Counted from the stretch's first letter, positions 1 to 10,562 are shown. The stretch is 64,000 nt of DNA from Gerris lacustris (GCA_951217055.1 OX578276.1:64016144-64080143); one strand, 5' to 3'. The notes: generated from the letters alone by a model not told the origin. A program made the numbers and translations.

Positions 1-2392
1 TGGATATATATTGCTTAACAAACGTATCTGCCACTGTTTGTGCAGATATATCCCTGATGGGGTATGCCTCAGGCCACCTGGAGAATCGATCTATTATGGT
101 AAGGATATAATGAAAATTATTTGACACCGGCAATGGTCCTACCAGGTCCATATGAATGTGTTGGAAGCGACCAGGAGGGATGGGGATTGATTGAGTTGGG
201 GTTTTTATATGGCGATGGATCTTTTGGCGCTGGCATTCTAAGCAACTTCGACACCAATCATTGATATCTTTGTTCATGCCAGGCCAAAAATATTTGGCGC
301 AAATTTTTGTACGAGTCGATTTTATGCCAGGATGAGATAAACCATGGAATTGGTTAAATATTTTGGGTCGCATATGTTTAGGGATAAATGGACGGTGTTT
401 TCCTAATGAGGATTCACACCATACTTCGAAAGTAGTAGCAGGAATTTTTACTTTCTCCAGTTTAAAATGAGAATTTTCCTGTCTACTGGTTAAAAGTTCT
501 TTTAATTCAGAATCGTCCACCTGAAGCTTCACGAGAACCTCCCAGTCTGGTGTCATATCTATTGCTTCTATTCTAGATAATGCATCTGCCACTATGTTTT
601 CAGCTCCTGTAATATATCTTATATCCGATGTAAACTGTGAAATGTAGTCAAGATGTCTAGCTTGCCTTGGTGATCTTTCTGTTTTAGTGAACATGGCTGT
701 AGTTAAAGGTTTATGATCTGTCATGACAAAGAACTCCCGACCTTCGACCATATATCTAAAATTTTTTATGGCTAAATATATTGCGAGAAGTTCTCTATCA
801 AAAGCAGAATATCTTGATTGTGTTGGGGTTAATTTCCTGCTGAAAAAACCTAGAGGTTCCCAACCTTTATTTGTTTGCTGTTGCAATACAGCACCAACTG
901 CTGTATTAGATGCGTCTGATACTATGCTAAGTGTAGAGTTGTCTTTTGCAAATGCTAATAGGGTTGCGTTGGCTAAAGCTTGTTTTACCTCTTGGAATGC
1001 ATGTTTACATTGATCTGGCCAAATGCATATGTTTTTGGATTTGTTTTTTGTTTCTTTTTGTAGACGTGCCAGGTGGGAATGAAGTGGTGCAATTTTATGC
1101 GCTAAACCTGGTAAAAATCTATGGTAATATTGTACCATACCTATAAATCTCTGTATTTGTTTAATAGACTGAGGTTCGGGAAATTCGGTGATGACAGTTA
1201 CTCTCTTTTTAGCTGGACAAATCCCTTCTGCTGAAACTTCATGGCTTAAAAATTCTAATTTTGTTACTCCAAAAATACATTTAGACGCTTTAATTTTGAG
1301 ACCGTATTCATCCAATCGTTGAAAAAGTAATCGTAAGTGTTCTTTATGTTCATTTTCGGATTTGCTGTATATAAGGATGTCATCAAGGTAAACAAAAACA
1401 AAGTCCAGACCTCTCAGAACTTGGTGCATGAATCTTTGAAATGATTGGGCAGCATCCCGTAATCCGAATGGCATGCGTGTGAATTCAAACAACCCAAAAG
1501 GTGTTATCACAGCTGTCTTGTAAATATCTTCCGGGGCTATGGGGATGTTATGATATGCCCGAACTAAGTCCAATTTTGAAAATATTGTACATCCAGAGAG
1601 ATTTGCGGAAAAATCTTGTATATGAGGTATAGGATATCTGTCAGGCACTGTAATTGAATTTAGCCTCCTATAGTCCCCACACGGACGCCAGTCGGTCGTG
1701 TCTTTCTTTGGGACCATGTGGAGTGGTGAGGAACAATGTGATGCTGATGGTCTGCATATTCCAATCTGACACATGTATTCAAATTCTTCTTTGGCTGCTT
1801 TAAGTTTTGCTGGATCTAGCCTCCTAGCACGAGAAACGGGTAGCGAACCTTTTGTAATAATTCTATGGACCACAGTATGCTTTACTGGAGCAGCAAAATC
1901 AGGTTCTTTGACAATGTTTGGAAATTCATGTAAAATAGAAGCATATTCGTTTTTGCTAACCTCAAAAAATTTTGGAGATGTTGTAATCCAATTTTTTATA
2001 ACTCCTTTAGCTTGAAGTCCAGTTTGAGGATCAGTAAGGACACGATTTTTTATGTCAATTACTAGTTCAAACCTTTCCAAAAAGTCTGCTCCTATTATAG
2101 GTGTGCTTACGCTTGCAACCAAAAATGAATGTCTGAAGTTTCTAAGGCCTAAATTTACATTAATTAATTTAGAACCAAAAACTTCAATTTTTGAACCGTT
2201 TGCTGCTGAAAGTAAATAAAGAGGAAATTTATTGTTTATTTTTGTTTGTGATACTGGAATGACTGAAACATCTGCTCCGCTGTCAATGAGGAAGCTCCTT
2301 CCTGTATTAGCATCTTTGATGAATAGGCGACTGGTGTGCGTTGCTCCGTTACCGGTCGCTACGGCAACGGACTTTACTGGTTTTCCGGCATT
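1..2392 (-). CDS. pol: Ty3/gypsy Pol: protease, reverse transcriptase, RNase H, partial integrase
   Basis: The frame is open from just after a stop at 2393-2395 to the window edge, about 797 codons. An aspartic protease motif DSGADVS starts near residue 37. The reverse transcriptase includes HMVPKKD and the catalytic YLDD at 1379-1390 (about residue 335). RNase H follows, with SDASN and a TDHKPL motif near 708-722. The integrase zinc-finger region (HGLSHPGI, then CRSCLEC) and the first core aspartate (HMDLVGPLP, near 150) come last; the remaining catalytic residues are outside the window. The frame is -1 relative to the end of gag and overlaps it by about 19 bases; GGAAAAC at 2380-2386 (minus strand) is a possible slip site but not a textbook one. 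There is no obvious ATG start, so it is probably made as a Gag-Pol fusion. Confidence 0.9.
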
Positions 2393-3233
2393 TTAAATGT
2401 GCAAGGCTTGGTACATTTGTAAGATTGTGCACCAAATTTATTGTGGTACCAGCACATTCCTGTTTCTCTTGAGTTAGAGCGCCCACGTTGTCTACTTCTT
2501 GATCTATTACGTTGATTTCTTTGATAATGATTATTGTAAGCTCTATTGTTAGTGTTTAAGTTAGCTAATAAGCGTTTAATTTCTGATATTTCATTTTGAA
2601 GCTTTAAATTTTGTTGCAAAGTTCTTGAATGGCTCTATCAGTGAGAGAGGAAATTTGTGGTGGAGTAATTGCACTTGATGTTGAAGCAATCGAAAGAACT
2701 GATGACGTTTGCCTATTGAAAACCTCCTGCACGCTGTCAGCAATAGCAATCAAATCTTCAGCAGCAGTTTTCCCACTAGCTGTCACTGCGGTTTGGACCA
2801 TGGTAGGTAATTTTCTGAGCCAAAGTTTGGTGATAAGGTCATCTGTTATTAAAGTGGATGAACCAGCTAATAGTTTTAAAGATCGATAAAAAGCAGATGG
2901 TTTTTTATCACCCATATCCTGTCCTGACAGTAACTCTTCAATACGTCGGCTTTCACTGACAGAATGCCGCTCTATAAGTGCATTTTTTAGTGTAGTGTAA
3001 GGGTTAGTAGCTGGCGGATTTTGAATGATATCGTAAACTGTGACCGCTACTTCCTGCGGCAATGAAGCTACTACATGGTCGTATTTCGTTCTTTCTATTC
3101 TTATATTTCTTGTATTGAACTGGGCTTCCACCGTTAAAAACCAAATAGCTGGGCTTGTTGTCCAAAAGGGTGGTAGTTTTACACTAACCATATTAACTTC
3201 CAAATTATCTTCTTCTAAATTTAATAATTCCAT
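2374..3233 (-). pseudogene. gag: Ty3/gypsy gag with one frame break
   Basis: The first part (2604-3233, 209 residues from an ATG in good context) matches the arthropod gypsy Gag type that begins near PPFWTTSPAIWF and continues with a helical block containing IEELLSGQDMGDKKPS. The second part (2374-2619) is in the -1 frame. It carries an Arg/Ser-rich basic stretch and a nucleocapsid-like finger, C-x2-H-x9-C-x3-C, in CWYHNKFGAQSYKCTKPC. The parts overlap by 16 bases around 2604-2619 with no canonical slippery heptamer, so a 1-base indel is the simplest explanation; a programmed shift is less likely. The second part opens with TTG rather than ATG, which supports a single original reading frame. 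Confidence 0.8.
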
Positions 3234-3355
3234 TTTTTTTTATTTCGATTTTTTTTAAAAATTTTAAATTTTGACTTTTTGACAGCGAAAAAAAAAAATT
3301 ATTTAAAATAATTTTGAACTTACTGCGTGATCTTTTTCCAGAGAGGGTCACCAAT
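3234..3355 (-). promoter_or_regulatory. gypsy 5' leader with probable primer-binding site
   Basis: Between gag and the LTR lies a 122-base A/T-rich leader. On the minus strand the first bases after the LTR read ATTGGTGACCC (about 3345-3355). The TTGGTGACC string is in the usual primer-binding position and resembles that of many insect gypsy elements. The priming tRNA cannot be assigned by eye. Confidence 0.6.
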
Positions 3356-3534
3356 TGTGGGGTTCTTCTAACTCGTATACTAACTTGTATATTATATCTT
3401 AACTAGGAAACTATTTAGAACGTAAAACTCAATTTAAAATTAATATAATATGAAAATATTGACAACTTTGACAAAATACTAAAAATAATAAAATAAATAA
3501 ATAAATAATATTACTTAGGGGCTAAGTCCCTACA
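3356..3534 (-). repeat. gypsy LTR, 179 bp
   Basis: On the minus strand the segment begins TGTAGGGACTTAG and ends GAACCCCACA, so it has the TG...CA termini expected of an LTR, directly next to the primer-binding site. Its far edge (3534, or 3538 if TGTATG is the start) coincides with the resumption of a different gypsy integrase fragment, which fits insertion into that element. The partner LTR is outside the window. Confidence 0.6.
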
Positions 3535-3850
3535 TACACCTAATAGGGCTACTGGAAGAACTCCTTCGGAACTGTTACTAGGTCACCGCGTGGTAACACG
3601 ACTTGACCTCCTGAAGCCTGACGTAACACGGTCGATGGATGTAGAAATGGTTCGACAGAAAATCTTCCATGATAAAGGTCCAAAAACGAAAAGTAAGTTT
3701 TTTTCAGTGGGAGATAGAGTATGGGCTTTGCGAAAGGATGGGAAAGGCTACGAAGAAGGAGAAGTCGTGGAAAAAACTGGCGAACTCTCGTAAAGAGTGA
3801 GAATTGGTGACACCATACAGAGGAAGCATGGTGACCAGCTTCGAGAGAAC
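3535..3850 (+). pseudogene. second Ty3/gypsy family: integrase C-terminal fragment, copy 1
   Basis: The frame reads ATGRTPSELLLG and then VVTRLDLLKPDV, the region after the integrase core in Ty3/gypsy elements, followed by the tail domain (FFSVGDRVWALRKDGKGYE). A stop codon TAA at 3791-3793 interrupts the tail; the copy at 7172 has TAC there. From 3575 to 3850 it matches 7172-7447 with two differences and no gap. The first part of integrase is absent because the minus-strand gypsy has landed just upstream. Confidence 0.78.
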
Positions 3851-4043
3851 CCATTTTAGCCTTGAATCCCTTTATTTTACCTAATATTGGCTCAAAAAGT
3901 TCCTTAAAATCTTTCAAAGTTTCCTCTATGTTTTCATTCATTGATTGAATTTCTATATTGCGCACAACAGCGCCTTCTGGAAGTGGCAATCCAAAATCGA
4001 GGAAGGTGTTGAGGTTTAGTGCATTTTCATAATTATGTAGCAA
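3851..4043 (-). pseudogene. Ty3/gypsy reverse-transcriptase N-terminal fragment, inverted
   Basis: On the minus strand the frame encodes ETLKDFKELFEPILGKIKGF, which resembles the block just before the reverse transcriptase domain of Ty3/gypsy Pol (ELF...GLGKLKG). It is joined head-on to the integrase tail fragment at 3850/3851, so two parts of a gypsy pol that should lie more than 1 kb apart in the same direction are here adjacent and opposed. It may come from the same family as the flanking fragment, but that cannot be shown. The longer open frame running on to 3549 is only the antisense of the integrase fragment. Confidence 0.5.
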
Positions 4044-4322
4044 GTAATGTCAAGTATTTTTTATTAACTTGACATTCCTTGTCAGAAGCATTCTGTATTG
4101 TTTTTTTTTTTAATACTGTGAGGTTCAATTAAATTATCTATTAGTTTTTTTCAATAATTGTCTTTATGTAATTATATTAGGTCATACTTTAATTGGTTAT
4201 GGGTTCAGTATACTTTCAGGTTGTGTGTTAACTCAAAATTCTAAACTCAATTTTTTTTTCTCAAACTTTCAAAATTTTCATAAATCTGTCATATTTAAAA
4301 TTTGAAAAATAAATTCAAAAAG
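4044..4322 (+). promoter_or_regulatory. copia 5' LTR remnant, primer-binding site and leader
   Basis: TTGGTTATGGGTTCAGT at 4193-4209 resembles the copia-type primer-binding site, which pairs with an internal part of initiator-Met tRNA (GGTTATGGG core). The about 150 bases upstream, beginning near a TGTAGCAAG string at 4037, would be the LTR, but no second copy is present to define its ends. The 113 bases after the site are an A/T-rich leader to the gag ATG. Confidence 0.5.
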
Positions 4323-7193
4323 ATGGAATTTACCAAAATTCAAATCGGTCTTTTAGAGGGTAAAAATAACTGGAATAGCTGGCAATATAAGGTTCTAGTG
4401 TTACTTCGTGGTGTGCCAGGAGCCATGGACGTCGTCAATGGTACTCTAACGAGGCCCAATGAGCCTGAAGAGGACGCGACTGTGGCAACTGTGACTAAAT
4501 ACGAAGAAAACTTAGCCAAATTTTTAAAAGCAGACAGTATTGCCCTTATAATTATGACGACGAATATGACAGAAGAGACTCTTCAGAAAGTTATGAGGTT
4601 TAATACGGCAAGAGAAGTCTGGCAAGAACTTCAGCGCTTGTTTGATGGTGTTTGTGAAGATAAAGCCTACGATCTGTGCCAACAGTTTTTTAGTTACCAA
4701 AGACAGGCAGGAGATGACATGTCAAGTCATATGTCTAAATTGAAAAATCTTTGGGATGAATTGAAAAGATAAATTAAAAAGGACCAGAAACAAGATTTAC
4801 CAGAACTTTTTTTAATCTGCAAGATTTTAGGTACTCTACCAGTCGAGTACTTCTCGTTTAAGTCGAGCTGGATGCTTATGACAAAGACAGAGAGAACAAT
4901 CGAAAATCTAACCATTCAGCTGTGTGCCTATGAAAGAGCCCTGAGTAGTAAAGAAGTTGGAGGAGCGAGTGCAAGTGGTGAAGCATTAACTGTTAAAGTG
5001 CCTTCCACTAGTAAGAAGTACCAAAAGCTTCACAAAGTTTTTTGTAAATACTGCAAGGCGCCAAATCATAGGATAAAACAATGTGCAAAATGGATAGCAG
5101 ATGGGAAGCCCCCAAAGCCTCCTAAAAGTGAAAATCAAAATAAATTTATAAATAGTGTGGCATTAACATCAACATCATTAAATTTAAATATTTTGGAAAA
5201 AGAAGAAACAAATGAAGAATGGTTCGTTGACAATGGCGCAACTAATCATGTGACATTTCAAAAACATTTATTTAAATCTTTTAAAAACTTTTCTACACCA
5301 CACACTATAGTCACTGCTAATGGTGAATTTGTGAGTGCTACAGGATCAGGTGAAATAGATTTTTTAGCAACTATCAAAAACCAAAAGCGTAGACTAACTT
5401 TAACTGAAGTCTGGTATGTTCCCAGTTTAAAGAAAAATTTATTTTCAACTTTAGCTGCTCAAGACAAATATGACAGAAGTTTGTTTACATCAACTGCTAC
5501 TCAATGTCAACTAAAAATAAATAATGAAGTAGTGATTGAAGGATTTAGAAATCGTTTTGGAGGATTATTTAAATTAAATTTTGATCATTTTATTCCGAAA
5601 ACTGAACATCTAAATTCATTGTCTAAAAGTGATTTATTACAACTCTATCACGAGAGATTAGGGCATCAAAACAAGCGTCATGTAAAGGAGTGGTTGTCAA
5701 AAGAACTTGGAGTTAATGTTGAAGCAGACAGTGAAGTGTGTGAAGGGTGTATTTATGGGAAATCACATAGACGACCTTTTAGTACTAGAACTAGAGCTAA
5801 GAAACCAGGTGAAACGGTTGCGGCAGATGTGTGCGGTCCGTTCGAAACTAAATCGATGTCGGGTTATAGGTATTTCGTGCTGTTTAAAGACAATTATAGT
5901 CGGTTTCGGTTTGTGTTTTTCCTTAAAGAAAAGTCTGAAGTAGCTGAGAAGCTGAAAGAAATGTTAGCCTTAGCTAAGACTGCTGGTCATAATATAAAAG
6001 AATTACTCTGTGACAATGGAGGTGAGTTCGACAACAAAGCAGTTCGTAAGATTCTTAGGTATGAAGGAATTTCTCAACGATTCACTATGCCATACACACC
6101 TGAGCAGAATGGGCTGTGTGAGCGAGAAAACAGAACAATTGTAGAGGCTGCTCGTGCAATGTTTCATGCACATGGAGGATTATCACAAGGTCTGTGGGCA
6201 GAATTAGTCAATACTGCTACTTATATTTTAAACAGATCAGGACCATCGTCAGAAAAAAATAAGTCACCATATGAAGTTTGGACTGGTAAGAAGCCATCAT
6301 TAAAACATCTACGTGTTATAGGAAGTAAATGCTATGCACACATTCCGAAACAGAAACGGAAGAAGATGGAAAAGAAGGCTGTTCAAGGTGTGCTTGTTGG
6401 GTACGATGATTACGGTTATCGTATCTGGGTGAAAGACCAACACAGACTCATCAGGTCTAGAGATGTTGATTTTTGCAAAGAGCCATTGATAAGAACAACC
6501 ATGGTAAAATTAGAGATGGGCACTCAAACTGAAGAGGGCAGTACTCGAAATGAAATAGTGAGTAATGAAAAACCTTCTACAGAGTTTGAGCCGGAACCAG
6601 TTCAAATTGAAGACGAAGATGATGATGGAAGTTTGCCTGCGCCAGAAGAGGAAACAGAAGACAATCAAAAAGACAACATATCTGGAACCCATATGAACTT
6701 AAGGGATCGTACAAAAATCAAGCTACCAAAGAGGTTTGAGGACTACATTATGTCAGCCTGTAAGTCGGACGTTGCTGAGCCTAGTACATTCAAAGAAGCT
6801 GTAGCAAGTGAACATGAAGCTAAGTGGCGTAAAGCTATGGAAGTTGAAATCAAAGCTTTAGATGACAACAAAACATGGAAGCTTGAGTCACTGCCGAAAG
6901 GTAAGAAAGCTATTTCATGTAGATGGGTGTATAAAGTCAAAATGAACCCAGATGGCTCAATCGAGAGATTTAAAGCACGTCTTGTGGCGAAAGGGTTTAC
7001 ACAAAAGAAGGGCGTAGACTACGATCAGACTTTTAGCCCAGTAGCAAAAGCAGGTACTGTGAGAGCCGTAATAAGCTTAGCTGCAAGTGAAAAGATGACT
7101 TTATCGCAGTTTGACGTAACGAGCGCGTTTCTTTATGGTCAACTCGATGAAGAAATCTACATGAAACAGCCTTACTTGGTCACCGCGTGGTAA
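4323..7193 (+). pseudogene. Ty1/copia gag-pol, one nonsense codon, truncated in reverse transcriptase
   Basis: The ATG at 4323 starts a copia Gag (FTKIQIGLLEGKNNWNSW). A TAA at 4770-4772 breaks the frame once; the same frame then continues open to 7193. In order: a CCHC knuckle (CKYCKAPNHRIKQC), an aspartic protease with DNGAT (about residue 303; DSG is usual), an HHCC pre-integrase block, an integrase core with D502, D564 and E600 (DD35E spacing, counted from 4323), and the first part of reverse transcriptase (CRWVYKVK, KARLVAKGF, SAFLYGQLDEEIYMKQP). After MKQP, at about 7171, the sequence switches to the gypsy integrase tail out of frame and ends at once. The YVDD motif and RNase H are absent, so this copy cannot make a full polymerase. 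Confidence 0.92.
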
Positions 7194-7480
7194 CACGACT
7201 TGACCTCCTGAAGCCTGACGTAACACGGTCGATGGATGTAGAAATGGTTCGACAGAAAATCTTCCATGATAAAGGTCCAAAAACGAAAAGTAAGTTTTTT
7301 TCAGTGGGAGATAGAGTATGGGCTTTGCGAAAGGATGGGAAAGGCTACGAAGAAGGAGAAGTCGTGGAAAAAACTGGCGAACTCTCGTACAGAGTGAGAA
7401 TTGGTGACACCATACAGAGGAAGCATGGTGACCAGCTTCGAGAGAACATCTCAGCTCTTGAAAAAGGGGGGGAAATGTAG
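7172..7480 (+). pseudogene. second Ty3/gypsy family: integrase C-terminal fragment, copy 2
   Basis: This is the same integrase tail as at 3535 but without the internal stop. From 7187 it stays open through SYRVRIGDTIQRKHGD to a stop at 7478-7480, which lies in the first bases of the LTR, as is common in this group. The junction with copia at 7171/7172 shares only TTACT with the other copy. The first difference from copy 1 is one base at 7177 and the second is at 7390. Confidence 0.78.
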
Positions 7481-7690
7481 TATTTTTATGTATTTTAAAA
7501 GTGACATGTTGTCAAGTGTCATTCTTGTTCTTGTTTTTGATGTGATAATTAAAGATTCTTAAAACCATTATAAAGGATACTTCAATATGTTTTTAAAAAC
7601 TCTAATTTTATTAAGAACAAAAAATATTAACTTAAAGGTTATAATGAAACACTAAAAAATTAGATAATAGAATGTCTACGGCTTCCTCGT
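7461..7690 (+). repeat. polypurine tract and start of gypsy 3' LTR
   Basis: AAAAAGGGGGGGAAA at 7461-7475 is a polypurine tract directly before TGTAGTATTTTTATG, where an LTR should start. The far edge of the LTR is not defined, because no second copy is present and the A/T-rich sequence runs to a (TA)n tract. This marks the real 3' end of the gypsy family whose tail was captured behind copia. Confidence 0.55.
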
Positions 7691-7693
7691 CCT

Positions 7694-7696
<3 letters not shown>

Positions 7697-7775
<79 letters not shown>
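7697..7775. repeat. (TA)n tract, about 79 bp
   Basis: Uninterrupted alternating TA. It lies between the gypsy LTR remnant and an unclassified repeat. Confidence 0.95.
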
Positions 7776-7776
<1 letters not shown>

Positions 7777-8420
7777 CCAGGGTTCGATTTGAGGCGGAAC
7801 GACTATCTGATAAATAAAAAAATGTTTGCATACGAGTCTGCAAGACAGTAAGACATTTTCATGTAACTTTTTGGGGTCGTTTTTTGGTAACGCATATTAG
7901 TGTCGTTTTCAAATTAATGTAGGGCTACTGCACGCTTCTTTCGATAAACTATAAAAGATTCATACAAATCACATCAGTACTTTCGAAGCTTTCTACATGA
8001 AAATTCATGTAGACAGTGATTTTCCCCTTGCTTTGAAGGTCACGTGTGCAAATTTTCATCGAGATCGGACTAAAACTGTAGATTTGTATATAGAACATAC
8101 ACACAAACGTTTGACTTTTATATAATATGGCCGCCATCTTGAATGAAAATGCCCGATTGGTAAACCATTTTTCAAAAGTTACTAATTTCATAAAAGGAAG
8201 CTAACTTCTAAATTTCAAGGTTCTTGTGCATTTGGTTCCGGGGACATCGTCTTGTCGAATTTTGTATAATGGCTGCCATCGGATTTTAAAAATATTTCTT
8301 ACGTAGGAGGTAAGAGGAACACACCTACAAAATTTCATGGTCATAGGTCCAGTGGTTTCAGAGATATCGTGATGTGTCAGTCAGTGACTGGTATTTGGAT
8401 TTTATATATACCTATAGATG
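7776..8420 (+). repeat. unclassified transposon-like repeat
   Basis: There is no credible coding frame. The segment has the texture of a degenerate non-autonomous element: repeated phrases such as AAATTTCA followed by a GATATCG-type block, ending CAGTCAGTGACTGG and a short ATATAT run. Such phrases are common near the ends of insect repeats. No second copy in the window confirms its limits. Confidence 0.35.
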
Positions 8421-8619
8421 ACTTACAAAAAGACAAAGTCAATACTATGCCTATACCTGTGTGGTACTGCGCTTACTAGCAGGTTTACTTAGTATAACTA
8501 CCCGCAATAGTCAATTTATTCTGATCGTCAGTTTGATTAAAATCTTTGAACATACACGATATTGTATATTTTACCTCGTCCACAATTTATAATATGCATT
8601 TGTATCATCACTTATAGGA

Positions 8620-8770
8620 ATACCAATGGGCTAATTGTGTACCAATAGGGCTCCTATCCTGATTTTATCAAAATCAGACGAATAGTTTTTAATGGCTAGA
8701 ACGGATATCTGCTTTGGAATTTTTTCTGTCTGTGTGTCGGAACAAAGTTGAAGCTTTGGATATTATAGTC
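8620..8770 (+). repeat. composite repeat, body fragment
   Basis: Contains the body phrases ACCAATGGGCTAATTGTG, AAAATCAGACGAATAG and GGATATCTGCTTTGGAATTTTT, shared with the copies at 10606, 29790 and 47640. Head and hairpin are missing. Confidence 0.55.
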
Positions 8771-9246
8771 TATGAAATTTGAGATAATTTATCACTTTAT
8801 TATAACATAAAATATTGTAACTAGTAGGATAAAATAAATGTTTTGTTTTAGTTAAGTTTAAACATTCCATTTAATTTATAATTTAGATTTCAAAATTTGA
8901 ATCGTGTACTTCTATGGATACGAATGACTTAAATATGTGTATTTAATATTTAATAAATAAAATACGAGATATTGCCTAAGCCCTTTCATGCGTATATTAA
9001 ATAAACAAGTGTACCGGAAATATCTGATAAAATTGAATGAAAAGGAATGTTATGTATTGCATAAATATAAATAAATAACATAATTAGTATTTTATTTCAA
9101 TACATTACAAATTGAACAATACAGATATAGAAAAAAAAATTCTGTTTAATTTAATAAATATAAGGCTAATATATATATATATTTTTTTTTATTTTAATAT
9201 TGTATATATGAATAATACAATATTTTATGGGTCTTTTAATAGAATA
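8771..9246. other. A/T-rich stretch, nothing recognised
   Basis: No open frame of note, no inverted repeat longer than a few bases, and only a short TATATA run at about 9170. Confidence 0.5.
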
Positions 9247-9556
9247 ATTAAATTTTACTTTTAATCAAATTATAATTATCATTAACTACGGGAGACATAC
9301 AGAGAAAAATAGACCCCAGCACGGGCCTCCTATATATCCGTTACATGCGCTCTTACCAACTGAGCTATACTGGAGAATGATTTTTCTCTGTCGTTGCCGA
9401 TACTAAGTCCCGAATCCAAGCTTTCAATCTTTTTTACAAGTCTCCAAATCGCCAAATATTCACGGCAATAGAGCTAGACCGAGAATTAACGTTATAATGT
9501 CTCTGTCTCTCGTACTTAATGATAATTATAATTTGATTTAAAGTAAAATTTAATCT
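9247..9556. mobile_element. MITE of about 310 bp with 55-60-bp terminal inverted repeats
   Basis: Left end (9247-9306) and right end (9491-9556) are inverted copies built on TTATAATTATCATTAA and a GGGAGACA/GAGACAGAGA block. The interior holds a tRNA-like segment. The right-arm flank (TTTCCGTAGTATGAA...ACTACC, 9557-9595) recurs near 59967-60010, and a right-arm copy lies at 61783-61820, so this is a family. No transposase is encoded. Confidence 0.65.
9305..9377 (-). other. tRNA-like segment inside the MITE
   Basis: On the minus strand it reads CTCCAGTATAGCTCAGTTGG and continues GTAAGAGC, so a perfect 4-bp D stem (GCTC/GAGC) and an A-box are present. CTCCAG can pair with CTGGGG downstream as an acceptor stem. 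The anticodon arm is weak, position 33 is not T, and the T-arm/B-box is missing. The whole is bracketed by ACAGAGAAAAAT and ATTTTTCTCTGT. It is best seen as a decayed tRNA gene or tRNA-derived core. Confidence 0.4.
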
Positions 9557-10285
9557 TTCCGTAGTATGAATACTACCTAAAACTTAAAAATTAGAAGAAT
9601 TAATAAATAAGAGCTTGTCTACTTAGCTGGATTAATGAAGTGTTTGATGATAGTTAACATTCAGAATCCGTATGTTTGGGTCTTGTCAAATCTAAGAATT
9701 GGACGATACTAAAAAAGTAGAAAGAAAGTTCAATTTGACAATGAAATTGACATCTTATTGTTGGTTGGGGGATAAAATAAAGAACCAAAGGAAAATAGGA
9801 GAAAATGATTTGTGTTTTGGGAAAGCTGTGCCGTAAGGAAGATGCTCGCAGTTCCGAGACAACAGAATTCCAAATCAGCGTTTGATTCCCGGCCTCGCCT
9901 TAGCAAGGATATTCGGTTAGTTCTTTCAAAACCTTGAAGCTTTTCCCCTCTTTTTTTCATTATGTTCCTCATTTCTGTTGTATTCTGGGGATGAAAAAAA
10001 GTCGAAATTCCGATTGATGACATCGTTAAAGTGATGAAAAGGTGGGTGAGGGTTTATTTCTTTTTTGTCTTCTCTTCTTTTTGTCTATGAATCACGTGCC
10101 TCCATGTTCTTTTGGGCGGTCCCTTGTTTTCTTTTCTCATTTGATATATTTGCCTGGTGTCACCTTCATTCATCTGGCTAGAGCTAGATTTTCATTCCAA
10201 CTCAAATACATACGGATAAGAGGGAGGTAGGAATAAAGAACCATAACTTGTATTCTCTTCAACATTCTACTTTCTCTTTTCGAAC
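9557..10285. other. intergenic, nothing recognised
   Basis: Apart from the short MITE flank to 9595 I see no element. Open frames on both strands around 9730-10230 are low-complexity and resemble no family. A B-box-like GTTTGATTCCCGG at about 9890 has no partner A-box. Confidence 0.45.
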
Positions 10286-10289
10286 TTCC

Positions 10290-10460
10290 TTCTGCAAGTT
10301 GTAAAACTTGGCACATAGCTTCCTCGTGTCCTATTATTATTCGAATAAATTTGGATATGTTCTTAGAGATGTTAACTCTTAATTTTTGACTATTGAAATT
10401 AATATGGGACCATCTCTAGACTACTTTCGAAAAACCTGTGCATGACAACAGGTTAATGAG
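10290..10460 (+). repeat. composite repeat, head and middle fragment
   Basis: GGCACATAGCTTCCTCGTG at 10311 matches the family head; further on ATTAATATGGGACCATCT matches the middle module also seen at 51915. The tRNA-like part is mostly lost. Confidence 0.6.
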
Positions 10461-10562
10461 CTGCAATACTTCGAACCTGATAATTGTGAATGATACATTT
10501 CAATTATGAAAACAAATTAAGAGTACTTTTTTTAAGTCACTCCAGAAATCGATGTAAAGAAA

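Larger units (their letters stand above)
1..3534 (-). mobile_element. Ty3/gypsy LTR retrotransposon, left part outside window
   Basis: Reading leftward from 3534 the order is LTR, primer-binding region, gag, protease, reverse transcriptase, RNase H and the start of integrase, which is the Ty3/gypsy order. The rest of integrase and the 3' LTR lie beyond position 1. Pol has no stop in the window while gag has one frame break, so the copy is young but may not be able to move by itself. It sits in a fragment of a second gypsy family that resumes at about 3535. Target duplication cannot be checked because one end is missing. Confidence 0.88.

Noticed and set aside
723..2015. Plus-strand frames of 66-96 codons
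   Set aside because: Antisense shadows of the gypsy pol on the minus strand.
3549..3850. Minus-strand open frame joined to the gypsy reverse-transcriptase start
   Set aside because: This part is the antisense of the integrase tail, open by chance.
7776..8420. LINE 3' UTR assignment
   Set aside because: Phrasing is similar to transposon ends, but no coding frame, tail or second copy supports it.
9305..9377. Functional tRNA gene
   Set aside because: T-arm/B-box absent and position 33 is not T; kept only as tRNA-like.
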